DNA from: Palsa-504 sp963756575
GTDB taxonomy: Bacteria; Actinomycetota; Actinomycetes; Streptosporangiales; Streptosporangiaceae
Assembly: GCA_963756575.1 (NCBI GenBank)
Contig: CAVWOM010000005.1
Location: 1 to 64,000 of the forward strand
Direction: 5' to 3'
Length of the DNA: 64,000 bases
Both the position numbers and the translations under genes were made by a program. Positions 43,032-51,091 of this stretch are shown in pieces. Every line of letters begins with the position of its first letter. Within the stretch, counting starts at the first letter, position 1. The notes under the pieces were generated by a model. It was not told the DNA's origin. It did not search any database and was given only the letters and a program-made list of their open reading frames with translations.

Positions 43032-43181
43032 GTGAGCCCGGGCTGGGCGGACCTGGACCGGGGGCTGTTCCCCATCTCGGTGGCCGCGGAATTGGCCGGG
43101 CTGCACCCGCAGACGCTGCGGATCTACGAGCGAGGGCTGCTGGGTCTGGCCCGCAGCGCGGGCGGGACCCGCCGGTACTGA
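43032..43181 (+). pseudogene. MerR/HspR-like regulator remnant
   Basis: From GTG 43032 the frame reads GLFPISVAAELAGLHPQTLR, IYERGLLGLARSAGGTRRY, the helix-turn-helix and wing of HspR-type MerR proteins, then a TGA at 43179-43181 interrupts what would continue as RRDIEKLAEIGALAA. HspR represses heat-shock genes, and this remnant lies next to Hsp20, divergently. The premature stop removes the dimerisation helix. Confidence 0.65.
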
Positions 43182-43281
43182 CGGCGGGACATCGAGAAGC
43201 TGGCCGAGATCGGCGCGCTAGCCGCCGGAGTCGTTCCCGTACGGGTCGCCGGATCTGCGGAGACTGCGGGCTGGGCGCTAA

Positions 43282-43380
43282 CGCGTCTTCTACCCGATCG
43301 ATGAAGAAGGGCGGGTAATCCAGATCGGGCGTCGCCCGCCTGCCGTAGCCCTGGCTTATAAAAGGCCCTGCCGGCGGTAA
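43282..43380 (+). pseudogene. RelE-type toxin C-terminal remnant
   Basis: The 32-codon piece RVFYPIDEEGRVIQIGRRPP resembles the last strands of RelE/ParE toxins (R-x-x-Y-x-I-D-x-x-x-R-V). It has no start and is followed 13 bases later by the tRNA acceptor tail (fragment I). Too short for certainty. Confidence 0.35.
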
Positions 43381-43392
43381 CTTCTGTGAAGT

Positions 43393-43414
43393 GCAAGCCC
43401 CACCCGCCCCACCA
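43393..43414 (+). repeat. Fragment I of the tRNA-Met acceptor end
   Basis: AGCCCCACCCGCCCCACCA at 43396-43414 is identical to the last 19 bases of the tRNA core including CCA. The preceding part of the core and arm is lost. It borders the RelE remnant and the SARP gene. Confidence 0.55.
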
Positions 43415-43419
43415 GGAAT

Positions 43420-46400
43420 TCAACCTTCTGGGTCACCTACGAGCTGTGCCCGGACCTTGCTGGCTTCGGGAACCCCGAGGGCGTCGTAAAGCTTGAAGGC
43501 CTGTTCCCAGTGATGCCGGGCCTGCGGCTCGTCTCCGGATGCGCGGTAGGCGTCTCCGAGACCGTGATGCGCCCGGGCCTGCTCGTGCGCGTCGCCGATC
43601 TGGCTGGCCGTGCTGAGCGCGGCCGTGTGCTGGGCTCGTGCGTCCTCGGGCTGGCCGGTGGCGAGGAAGGCCCGGCCGAGGCCGTTGAGTGCCGCGGCTT
43701 CGCCGTTCCGGTTGCCTGTGTCGCGGAACAGCTTCAGGGCCTGCCGGAGGTGGCCGGCGGCCTGCTCGTACCGGCCCTGCTGCTGGTCGAGGGCGGCCAG
43801 GCTGTCCAGTGCGCTGGCTTCGCCGTCCCGGTTGCCGGTCTGGCGGAACAGCTCCAGCGCCTCTTTCACGGACCGGGCGGCTCGCTGATGGTCTCCCAGT
43901 CGCTGGCTGCAGTCGGCCAGTATGCCGAGTGCGATGCCTTCGCCGTCCCGGTTACCGACCTGGCGGAACAGCCTCAGTGCCTGCTGGGAGTGATCGGCGG
44001 CTCGCTCATGGCGGCCCTGCCGCTGAGCAATCACGGCCAGGTTGCCGAGCACGCCGGCCATGTCTCCCAGGTCACCGAGCTCGCGGCAGACCGCTAGGGC
44101 CTGCCGGTACCGGCCGGCGGCCTTGACGTAGGCGCCCTGCTGGTAGTGGATGAGTCCGAGGTTGTTCAGCGCCCGGCCTGTACCTCGGCGGTCGCCGGCC
44201 TGGCGGGACAGCGCCAGGGCCCGGGCGTGCCGGGCGGCGGCCTGCTGATAGTGACCCTGGCGGAGTTCGGTGACGCCCAGGTTGTTGAGTGCCTCGGCCT
44301 CGGCGGCACGGTCGCCAGCCTGCCGTGCGGCACGGCTGGCGAGTTCGTGCACGATTATGGCTTCGGCCCAATGGCCGCCATAGTCGAGGTACCGGAACAG
44401 GGTGACCGCCAGCCGGGCCGCCTGGCTGCGCCAGCCGTGCTCGGCCGTGTACCTGATGAGGGCGATCATGGCGGCCCGTTCGCCGTCCAGCCACTGTCGG
44501 GCGGCGGCTGGGTCAGCCAGTGCCGGGACGGACACCGGCAGGGCGGGAACACGAGGGCGGCGGTAGCGTTCGCCGGGCAGGATGGCGTCCATCGCGGCAG
44601 CCGCCGCGGACAGGTAATAGCCGAGCAGCCGGTCCAGCGCCTGGCCCGTCTCGCCTGCTTCGGCAGCGAGCTCGCGGGCGTAGGCGCGCAGCAGGTCGTG
44701 CACGGCGTAACGGGACGGGCTGACGGGCTGGACCAGGTGGGCGCGGCTCAGGGTATGCATGAGCTGACCGGCCTGCTCCTGGTCGGTGCCGGTGAGCGCC
44801 GCGATGGCATAACCATCGAAGGTGATCCCGGGATGCAGGCCGATGAGACGGAACGCCTCGGCCGCGGCGGGAGTCAGGTTGCGGTAGGACCAGGAGAACA
44901 CCGCGCGGACGGCGGTGTGCGAGTCTCCGGCCGCATCCAGCAGGTCGAGTCGGCGTCGCTGATCAGCCAGCTCAGCCACCAGATCGGCCAGCGTTGCCTG
45001 CTGGCGCGCGGCGGCGAGTTCGGCGGCGACCCGCAGCGCGAGCGGGAGCCGGGCGCACTGCCCGGCCAGCTCGGTGACCGCCCCGGGGTCGGCGCTGGCC
45101 CGCGGGCCGATGAGGTCCCGCAGCAGGCTCACGGCATCGGCCAGCGGGAGGAGGTCAACTTCCAGGCGGGCGGCCCCGTCCCGGGCGACCAGGCCGGCCA
45201 GCGAATCGCGGCTGGTGACGACGGTGGCGCACGCCGGGGCGCCGGGCAGCAGCGGCCGGACCTGCTCGACCGAGCTGGCGTTGTCCAGCACGACCAGCAT
45301 CCGCTTCCCGGCCAGCAGGCTGCGGTAACGGCTCGCGCGCTCGTCCTGGCCGGACGGGATATCCGCGTCGGCCACGCCGAGCGCCCGCAGGAATCCGGCC
45401 AGCACCTCGGCTGGGGCCAGCGGCTGGGCCACGTCGTAGCCACGCAGATCCGCGTACAGCTGGCCGTCCGGGAACACCGGGACGGCGCGGTGCGCCCAGT
45501 GCAGCGCGAGAGCGGTCTTGCCCACCCCGGCCGTGCCCGAGACCGCCGAGATGACGGTCGCGCTGATCCGCTGCTCGGCCTCGGTCGGCATCAGCAGCCG
45601 ATCGAGCTGGCCGAGCTCGGTGACCCGGCCAGTGAAGACCGGTACGTCCGCGGGCAGCTCCCGCGGCACGCAGACGGGAGGACGGCGGTCCTGGCCGGGC
45701 AGCGCCAGGCCGGCGCCTCCCCGCAGGATCTGCTGATGCAGCGCCCGCAGCTGGAGCCCGGGATCAGCGCCCAGCTCCTGCTCGAGGTAGTTCCTGGCCT
45801 GCTCGAAGCAGCGCAGCGCCTCAGCCGCTGGCCGGATCGCCACAGGGCCAGCATCAGCTGGCCGGTCAGCCGCTCGTCGGCTGGCCTGGCTGCTGCCTGG
45901 CTGGCCAGCTCGGGGGCGAGCGTGCGGTGCTCGCCCCGGCGGAGCCGTATCTCGTTCAAGTCCAGTTCGGCGGCGAACCGCTCGGATTCCAGTGTGCGGG
46001 CCATGGCGTTCAGCCACGGGCTCTCCGTGCCGGCCAGAGCGGGCCCGCGCCACAGCTCCAGCGCCTGCCGCAGCAGGGCCGCGCCGTGTCCGTCATCACC
46101 GGAGCGCTGGTCCGCCTCCGCGACCAGGCGGCGGAAGCGCCACAGGTCCACCTGCTCGGGTCGTGCTCGCAGAACGTAACCACCGTGATCGCGGGCCAGC
46201 GCGACGTCCGGGTCGGCGGCCCGGGCCAGTACCGCCCGCAGCCGGGCCACGTAGCCGTACAGGACGTTGCGCACCGAGGCGGGCGGATCTTCGCCCCACA
46301 CCCGGTCGATCAGGAGCTGTACCGGTACCACGTGCCCCAGGTCGAGGAGCAGCACCGCGAGCACCGCCCGCTGCCGGGGATGCCCGGTGCCGATGACCTC

Positions 46401-46445
46401 ACCAGCCGCTCGGACCTGGACTGGTCCGAGAACCCCGTACTCCAC
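43420..46445 (-). pseudogene. SARP/AfsR-type regulator (DNA-binding, BTAD, NB-ARC, TPR) with a frameshift
   Basis: Start GTG 46445 (a longer ATG 46478 exists). The N-terminal frame gives the OmpR-like and bacterial transcriptional activation domains (YGVLGPVQVRAAGEVIGTGH, VRNVLYGYVARLRAVLARAA). At about 45830 one base seems missing; the next frame carries on with AEALRCFEQARNYLEQELGA, the P-loop SGTAGVGKTALALHW, then NB-ARC and at least seven TPR units to LGVPEASKVRAQLVGDPEG. With the base restored it would be an AfsR-like protein of about 1000 residues, which would control secondary metabolism or the adjacent secreted protein. As written the sensor half is untranslated. Confidence 0.8.
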
Positions 46446-46637
46446 ACCGATTCCCAGATCATCCCCCCGGAGGAACATAACGGATGTTTCGCACGGTCAT
46501 CGTAGGGCGCGGTACGACATCCCGGGCGGTCTCCCTCAAGGTTTTCTCCACATTCCCTCCAAGCCCGGAGGTCCAACGTGGGCTCAGGTGCCGGACAGAT
46601 GCTGACCCGCCGGCACCGGAGACCGAAAGGAGTCGCC

Positions 46638-47306
46638 TTGCTGCGACGATTCATCGTGCTCGCGTTCGCGCTGCTCACCGTGTGTGGCGTTTCGGCGGTG
46701 CCCGCCGGCGCCGCCACATCCGCCGTTCCCCCGGCCGGTGCCATAGCTTCCGGGAACGTCAACAACGGCCCGGTTCACAAGGTGTTCACGCAGAACCTGC
46801 CCGCGTCCGAGTGCACGGCCATACGGAAGGCCTACCCCCAGGCCAGCTGCACGGGCACCGTGACCATCGACGTGCGGAAGGTAAGCGGTCCGCAGAAGCC
46901 GCCTGCCGGGGCGCTGGTCGCGACGCAAGGCCGCCCGGCCGTCAGCACCTCCAGCTACTGGACCTACGAAACGGGGAAAGTAATCGACCATTACGGGATC
47001 TGGTCCGCGACGATGACGGAAAATGTCGCTTATCATGACAACTGTCCGGGCGCGAACTGCTCTGATGAGGGCGTCGTCTGGAATCAGTGGATAGACACTA
47101 GTCATTTCTACTGTACTGGCTGCACTATCTCGGAGAGGCAGTCAGGCGTCATTAATAATGGTAAGCAGCTTTCCCCGTCAGGTTATCTTAATGGCTGGGA
47201 AAACTTTACCGTGGTCTGCGGTACGGCCTCTCTCGGCTGCAATGTCGGACGCGGTAACCGGCTGTATTTCAGGGCCGACGGATATTGGTGGGGAACCAAG
47301 TTCTGA
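46638..47306 (+). CDS. Secreted cysteine-rich protein of unknown function
   Basis: The 222-residue product has a signal peptide (LLRRFIVLAFALLTVCGVSA, cleaved near AGA-AT) and eight cysteines in the mature part (SECTA, ASCTG, HDNCPGANCSDEG, FYCTGC, VVCGTASLGCNVG), enough for four disulfides. It ends in NRLYFRADGYWWGTKF, rich in aromatic residues. No family recognised. TTG 46638 is preferred because AAAGGAG is five bases upstream. Codons in the last third are clearly less GC-rich than in its neighbours (for example around 47140-47220), which suggests acquisition from elsewhere. It is divergent from the SARP gene. Confidence 0.7.
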   Translation: MLRRFIVLAFALLTVCGVSAVPAGAATSAVPPAGAIASGNVNNGPVHKVFTQNLPASECTAIRKAYPQASCTGTVTIDVRKVSGPQKPPAGALVATQGRPAVSTSSYWTYETGKVIDHYGIWSATMTENVAYHDNCPGANCSDEGVVWNQWIDTSHFYCTGCTISERQSGVINNGKQLSPSGYLNGWENFTVVCGTASLGCNVGRGNRLYFRADGYWWGTKF

Positions 47307-47330
47307 CCCCATCAGGGTAACGGGCCTCAG

Positions 47331-47367
47331 GCGACCGGTCCGCCGACGACGTCGGCAGACCGGTCGC
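47331..47367 (+). terminator. Terminator of the secreted-protein gene
   Basis: GCGACCGGTC (47331-47340) pairs with GACCGGTCGC (47358-47367), and GCCGAC with GTCGGC inside, with one mismatch and a three-base loop. The 16-bp stem begins 24 bases after the stop codon. Confidence 0.8.
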
Positions 47368-47539
47368 TGTCGGCTGTCGGCGGCGTGCCGCCCGGCAGCG
47401 GCCTCGGCTTCGCCCGCAACCCGGTCGCATAGCGGATTGCAATCGCATAGAGGTCAGCGGTGCGAACAGGAGCGTCTGCGGCTGCTTCGGTTAGCTGATC
47501 CAGCTGACCCTGGATGATGCCACACGTTCGCCACGGACG

Positions 47540-47741
47540 TCGGTCAGATAGACGAGCATTAATTAGCCTCGCTGGACGGTGCGCAGTTTCGGCGGCTCGC
47601 CTGTGAACTACCGCTCATTTAGGAAGATCATCGATTCGCGGACGGTCAGTTCCTCGGCTACCTGGCGGACCGTTGTCGCGCGGCAGGTGGCAGCCCGTCG
47701 AACAGGTCATCGGTGACGGGTCCCAGTGCCGTTCAGCTACC
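47540..47741 (-). pseudogene. Decayed ParE/RelE-like toxin next to the DUF6247-like gene
   Basis: The start is GTA instead of GTG. Reading in three frames gives VTDDLFDGLPPAAR, then VRQVAEELTVRESMIFLNER, a TAG, FTGEPPKLRTVQRG, a TAA and LVYLTDVRGERV. The intact start in unit C (16701) shows the same N-terminus. The order antitoxin-like gene then toxin, with overlapping stop and start, is that of a type II system. This copy cannot be expressed. Confidence 0.55.
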
Positions 47742-48053
47742 CGCGACCTCACGGTAGCCGGCCCGGACGATCTCGGCGGCTTCCCGGACTGCCTGGTCCC
47801 GGATAGGCGGGTCCTGGTCGGCGAGGGCTCGCTCGGCAGCGTGGAGCCGGGCGGCGACCGAGGGCCGCCGCCCGATGGCGATGGCGGCGCCCCACCGCTG
47901 GTAAAAGTGGCGGGCGGGGAAGACGCTGTCCTCGTCGCCCGCCCGGGTGAAGGCGTCCTGGATTTCCTGGAAGAACTCCGGCGGCCGGGACGGCGCGACC
48001 GCGGCGACCGCCTGACGCAGAGCGGGGAGCGACAAGGCAGGCATGGGAATCAA
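47733..48053 (-). CDS. DUF6247-like protein, antitoxin candidate
   Basis: The 106-residue product has ALSLPALRQAVAAVAPSRPP, EFFQEIQDAFTRAGDEDSVF, FYQRWGAAIAIGRRPSVAAR, and ends ERALADQDPPIRDQAVREAA. The layout recalls DUF6247 proteins, which often lie before a ParE/RelE-like gene. By comparison with unit C the original ATG was at 48086, but here codon 4 is TAG; ATG 48053 is the next in-frame start. It might still be made in shortened form. The family assignment is from memory of the general pattern and is moderate. Confidence 0.55.
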   Translation of the reverse strand: MIPMPALSLPALRQAVAAVAPSRPPEFFQEIQDAFTRAGDEDSVFPARHFYQRWGAAIAIGRRPSVAARLHAAERALADQDPPIRDQAVREAAEIVRAGYREVAGS

Positions 48054-48193
48054 CGGCTCGTTACCCTGCGGGTACTAAGCAGTCATCCAGCCCGCCTCCT
48101 GTCACATCCAGCAGCAGAATAAACCGTGCCACGCCTCAAGGCAGAGCATGGCTATTCGCTCGCGCGGCTAGGGCTGGGCGCTCTAGGTGATGT

Positions 48194-48391
48194 TTACGCA
48201 CAGTAGCTGGACGGGAGGAGGGCAGCGCTTTGCCGTGGACCGGTTCGTGGACCGAGCTGTAGATGGAGACAGTGCAATCAGAGCTATCGGCGGCGCGACT
48301 TCATGGTATCCGTGCAGCTGGCGCACCCGGAGCGCTAAGCCGTACTGCTCATAATCCGCCGGTCGCGGGTTCGAGCCCCACCCGCCCCACA
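48194..48391 (+). repeat. att-like scar E: arm plus 3' half of tRNA-Met(CAT)
   Basis: Core 48348-48391 starts CTCATAATCCGCC and has a perfect T arm (GGTCGCGGGTTCGAGCCCC). The arm has TTACGCACAGTAG, two GTGGACCG words twelve bases apart and GGTATCCGTGCAGCTG. Together with the toxin-antitoxin segment to its left it is the longest version of the repeated unit (about 47540-48391). Confidence 0.8.
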
Positions 48392-48429
48392 CCCAGCATC
48401 CCCGCCTGGACGCTATTTACCTGCTGCTA

Positions 48430-48802
48430 CGCACTGATCAGGAGTGCCTTGATCGTGCTCAGGATTTGCCGTCGCGCGCAGCCAGAGGTGCCGGCGGCGG
48501 GTGAATACTGCCGCATCGCCGCGGCGAGGCCTTCTCCGGTGCGCTCGGCATCGGCGTCCGGATCGGGCAGTGACCAGTCGTCGGGGTGCGCCCAGAAGAT
48601 CGCCTCGACGCCGCTGGTTGCTTCGGCCACGTAATCACCGTCGCGCTGGTCGCCGACGACGAGTTCTACGTGGTCGCGAAAGCGCCGTGTCGAGATGGTC
48701 CGGGTTGCGCAGCAGCAGCCGAGGACGTTCACCAGCCTGGCGGAGCATGCGCACGACGTGTGATCCGACATTGCCTGTCGCTGTGGTGACGGCAATTGTC
48801 AC
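48430..48802 (-). pseudogene. NmrA-like NAD(P)-binding protein, frameshifted and truncated
   Basis: From GTG 48802, with GGAGG six bases upstream, the frame reads TIAVTTATGNVGSHVVRMLR, QAGERPRLLLRNPDHLDTAL, the N-terminal NAD(P)-binding fold of atypical SDR/NmrA proteins. Near 48695 one base is gained or lost; the next frame gives FRDHVELVVGDQRDGDYVAE and ATSGVEAIFWAHPDDWSLPD. The remaining two thirds of the gene are missing. Scar E follows at lower coordinates, so the gene was probably cut when the unit integrated. Confidence 0.7.
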
Positions 48803-48833
48803 GACAACCTCCGCGCTTCAGGGTCCTCCGGTC

Positions 48834-49322
48834 TTACCAGTTGTCGCTGCCGACGTAGGCCCGGGTCCAGACGGTGACGTGCAGCAGGACGGACTTGGTG
48901 AACGCAGCGTGCATGCGGTCGGCCTGGCCTGGGTCGTGATTGTAGCGGGCGAGGAAATCGCGGCTGGTGATGATCACCACGGAGGTGAAGGCGAGCAGGT
49001 AGCGCATCGGGATGTGGCTGGGCGCGTCAGCGTGGTCGGTGACGCTCTTCCCCGCCCGGGTGTGGCGCAGGCCGATCTCGTGCTGGTAGTCCAGCGCCAG
49101 GCCGCATTGAGCGGGCGGGTGCAGGCGTCGATGATCCACCGGTCAACGGGCTAGGTGCGGGTGCTCGCCGATCCGGGCGCGACAGGCGGTGACCATCTCA
49201 TCGGCCTGCTTGAGCGGCTCAAGTTTCTCCAGGGTCAGCGGTGAGCGGGCCGCGGCCGGGGTGCCGTAGGCGTAGCCGGGAATCAGCTCGGGCTGGGTGA
49301 TCAGCTCGTCGTTCTCGCTCAT
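48834..49322 (-). pseudogene. Protoglobin remnant with internal deletion
   Basis: ATG 49322 has GGAGGAG upstream and reads SENDELITQPELIPGYAYGT, PAAARSPLTLEKLEPLKQAD, the N-terminus of protoglobins. A further piece RWIIDACTRPLNAAW appears after about 50 lost residues, then in another frame LDYQHEIGLRHTRAGKSVTD, MRYLLAFTSVVIITSRDFLA, HAAFTKSVLLHVTVWTRAYV to the natural end. Protoglobins bind haem and O2, CO or NO. Deletions of the helix region that holds the haem and at least one frameshift make this copy non-functional. Confidence 0.7.
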
Positions 49323-49342
49323 GTCGCGGTCTCCTCCCGGGG

Positions 49343-49490
49343 CTATGTGTCGATGCCGAAGCTGAGCGCGGCTGCCACCAGCGCGAGGACGACGGAGATC
49401 GCCCGGGCCAGGTGCAGTCCGGAGACCAGGCTGGTGGCGGCGAGCGACCGAACAGTGCCACGCCGATCACGCTGCCGGCCTGCCCGCGGA
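49343..49490 (-). pseudogene. C-terminal fragment of an MFS transporter
   Basis: The minus strand reads QAGSVIGVALFG, then with one base missing near 49449 SLAATSLVSGLHLARAISVV and LALVAAALSFGIDT before a TAG. This is the last helix pair of 14-TM MFS exporters. The remainder is absent, and the fragment abuts a plus-strand hydrolase fragment. Confidence 0.6.
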
Positions 49491-49761
49491 GCGGGCCGCA
49501 TTCCTGGCCGACTCGCAGGTCCCCTGGAACGTGGCCGCCCCAGCCGGAGCGATTACCGACGCCGCCTGGCGGGCCAAGCCGAGCTGGTACCTGGTCACCA
49601 CCGAGGACAAGATGATCCCGCCGCCGGCGCAGCGCACGATGGCCGGGAGGATCGGCGCGACCGTTTCCGTGGTCGCGGCCAGCCACTCCGTCTACGTTTC
49701 GCAGCCAGAAGCGGCGGCCGCCGTCATCGCGCAGGCCGCGGCCGGCGCCGCGGAGCAGTAA
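49480..49761 (+). pseudogene. C-terminal fragment of an alpha/beta hydrolase
   Basis: An open frame without its own start reads LPAERAAFLADSQVPWNVAA, AWRAKPSWYLVTTEDKMIPP, PAQRTMAGRIGATVSVVAAS, HSVYVSQPEAAAAVI. The acid (TEDKMIPP) and the His (SHSVYVSQP) of the hydrolase are present, while the nucleophile half is missing. It is joined tail to tail with an MFS fragment. Confidence 0.7.
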
Positions 49762-49779
49762 GCAGCTCGCCCTGCACCC

Positions 49780-49811
49780 CTGACCGCGGCCACAGCACCG
49801 GCCGCGGTCAG
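49780..49811. terminator. Bidirectional terminator
   Basis: CTGACCGCGGCC (49780-49791) and GGCCGCGGTCAG (49800-49811) form a perfect 12-bp stem with an eight-base loop between the convergent hydrolase fragment and VOC gene. Confidence 0.8.
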
Positions 49812-49870
49812 AGCGCTGCCAGTTCCGGTACCTTCCGGCAGGCCGGAAACGGCGGTCGGACGGCGCGGCC

Positions 49871-50248
49871 TCAGTCGGCGTCGGGGATGGGCGGGGCCCA
49901 TCGGGGCCGCCGGATGAGGCAGAACGGGTGACCGGCCGGGTCGGCGTAGACGTCTTCGCCGTTGAGCCTGGTGGCGCCGAGGGCGAGCACGCGCGACCCG
50001 GCGGCGGCGGGGTCTTCGACCATGATGTCCAGGTGGAACTGCTGGGATACCGATGGATCGGGCCAGGTCGGCGCTCGGTGGTCCGGAGCCAGCTGGAATG
50101 CCAGGCCGGAGCACGCGTCGCTGGCGGCCACCACCACCCAGTCATCGCTGCGGTAGGTCACGGGCTGGCCGAGCAGCCGGGAGTAGAACCCGGCCAGGGC
50201 CGCCGGGTCCGGGCAGTCCAGCACCACATGATGCATCCGTCCGATCAT
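49871..50248 (-). CDS. VOC-family (glyoxalase/bleomycin-resistance-like) protein
   Basis: The 125-residue product has two beta-alpha-beta-beta-beta units: MHHVVLDCPDPAALAGFYSR, LLGQPVTYRSDDWVVV and QFHLDIMVEDPAAAGSRVLA, DVYADPAGHPFCLIRRP. The metal-binding His and Glu positions are kept only in part (His7, His in FHLDI). The ATG lies 31 bases from an ArsR-type operator, and the gene is divergent from the ArsR-ArsC fusion. It lacks the vicinal cysteine pair of ArsI C-As lyases, so a role in organoarsenic cleavage is not supported. Confidence 0.85.
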   Translation of the reverse strand: MIGRMHHVVLDCPDPAALAGFYSRLLGQPVTYRSDDWVVVAASDACSGLAFQLAPDHRAPTWPDPSVSQQFHLDIMVEDPAAAGSRVLALGATRLNGEDVYADPAGHPFCLIRRPRWAPPIPDAD

Positions 50249-50278
50249 GCTTCCGATCCTGACAGGCCAGGACTGTTG

Positions 50279-50296
50279 CATCAATACAGATTGATG
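50279..50296. promoter_or_regulatory. ArsR-type operator CATCAAT-ACAG-ATTGATG
   Basis: A perfect 7-bp inverted repeat with four-base spacer. The core ATCAA-N6-TTGAT is a familiar ArsR/SmtB operator pattern. It lies 12 bases before the ArsR-ArsC start and 31 bases from the VOC start, so one repressor could control both directions. Confidence 0.85.
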
Positions 50297-50308
50297 TAAT
50301 TTCGAGGA

Positions 50309-51091
50309 ATGCCTGATCTCCGAGCCGAGCTGGCGGAAGCGTCGCTGGAGTTCCTGCGGCTGGCCGGCGAACCGGTGCGCTGGCGGCTGCTGCGGGAACT
50401 GGCGGTCAGCGACCGGCATGTCCGGGAGCTGACCGACCTGGCGGGGCGGCCGCAGAACCTGGTCTCGTATCACCTGGGCAAGCTGCGATCGGCCGGCTTG
50501 GTCCGGGCGCGCCGCAGCTCGGCCGATGGCCGCGACGCCTACTACACGATCGACCTGGATAACTTCGGCGGACTGCTCGCCGCGACCGGCCGGTCGCTGC
50601 ATCCGGGGCTCCGGCTGGCTCCAGGCGCACCGCCCGCGGTGGCGCCGGGAGCATCACCGCGGCTGCTGTTCTTGTGCACCGGCAACAGTGCCCGGTCCCA
50701 GATCGCCGAGGCCCTGGTCGTCGTGCGTTCAGGCGGCCTGGCCGAGGCGTACAGCGCGGGCAGCCACCCCAAGCCAGTGCACCCGGACGCGGTCCGGGCG
50801 CTGAAAGAACTGGGCATCAGCTCGGACGGCCGGAAGTCCAAGCATCTGACTACCTTCACGGCCAGCCGGTTCGACTACGTGATCACGCTGTGCGACAAGG
50901 TGCGCGAGGTGTGCCCGGAGTTCCCCGGCCATCCCGGCTACGTGCACTGGAGTATCCCGGACCCGGCGGCATCGGGCGGTGACGACCAGGGCGTCCTCCA
51001 GGCCTTCCGGCACCTCGCCGCGGAGCTGGACACCCGGGTCGGCTACCTGCTGGCTGGCCTCGGCGCCGTGCCAGGCCAGGCGGCGTCATGA
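50309..51091 (+). CDS. ArsR-type regulator fused to thioredoxin-type arsenate reductase (LMW-PTP fold)
   Basis: The 260-residue product joins an ArsR winged helix (residues 1-95: FLRLAGEPVRWRLLRELAVS, LVSYHLGKLRSAGLVRARRS) with a low-molecular-weight phosphatase domain (115-245). The P-loop CTGNSARS gives Cys123 and Arg129; Asp218 is in IPDPAA. Cysteines 195 (TLCDKV) and 202 (EVCPEF) stand 72 and 79 residues after Cys123, the same spacing as Cys10-Cys82-Cys89 in plasmid pI258 ArsC. So a complete arsenate reductase redox triad is present. The ArsR part has no cysteine, so it does not have the usual As(III) site. The stop overlaps the ChrA start (ATGA). Confidence 0.9.
   Translation: MPDLRAELAEASLEFLRLAGEPVRWRLLRELAVSDRHVRELTDLAGRPQNLVSYHLGKLRSAGLVRARRSSADGRDAYYTIDLDNFGGLLAATGRSLHPGLRLAPGAPPAVAPGASPRLLFLCTGNSARSQIAEALVVVRSGGLAEAYSAGSHPKPVHPDAVRALKELGISSDGRKSKHLTTFTASRFDYVITLCDKVREVCPEFPGHPGYVHWSIPDPAASGGDDQGVLQAFRHLAAELDTRVGYLLAGLGAVPGQAAS

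Noticed and set aside
44146..46179. 677-codon plus-strand frame opposite the SARP gene
   Set aside because: The minus strand shows SARP, NB-ARC and TPR motifs in order; the plus frame is its shadow.
43420..47306. Biosynthetic gene cluster around the SARP
   Set aside because: No PKS, NRPS, terpene or RiPP enzyme and no tailoring set is present on either side; only Hsp20 remnants and a secreted protein.
6575..48391. CRISPR array
   Set aside because: The repeats are few, long, irregularly spaced by kilobases and end in tRNA sequence; there are no cas genes.
49871..50248. ArsI-type C-As lyase
   Set aside because: The VOC protein next to the ArsR-ArsC fusion lacks the vicinal cysteines that bind trivalent organoarsenicals in ArsI.
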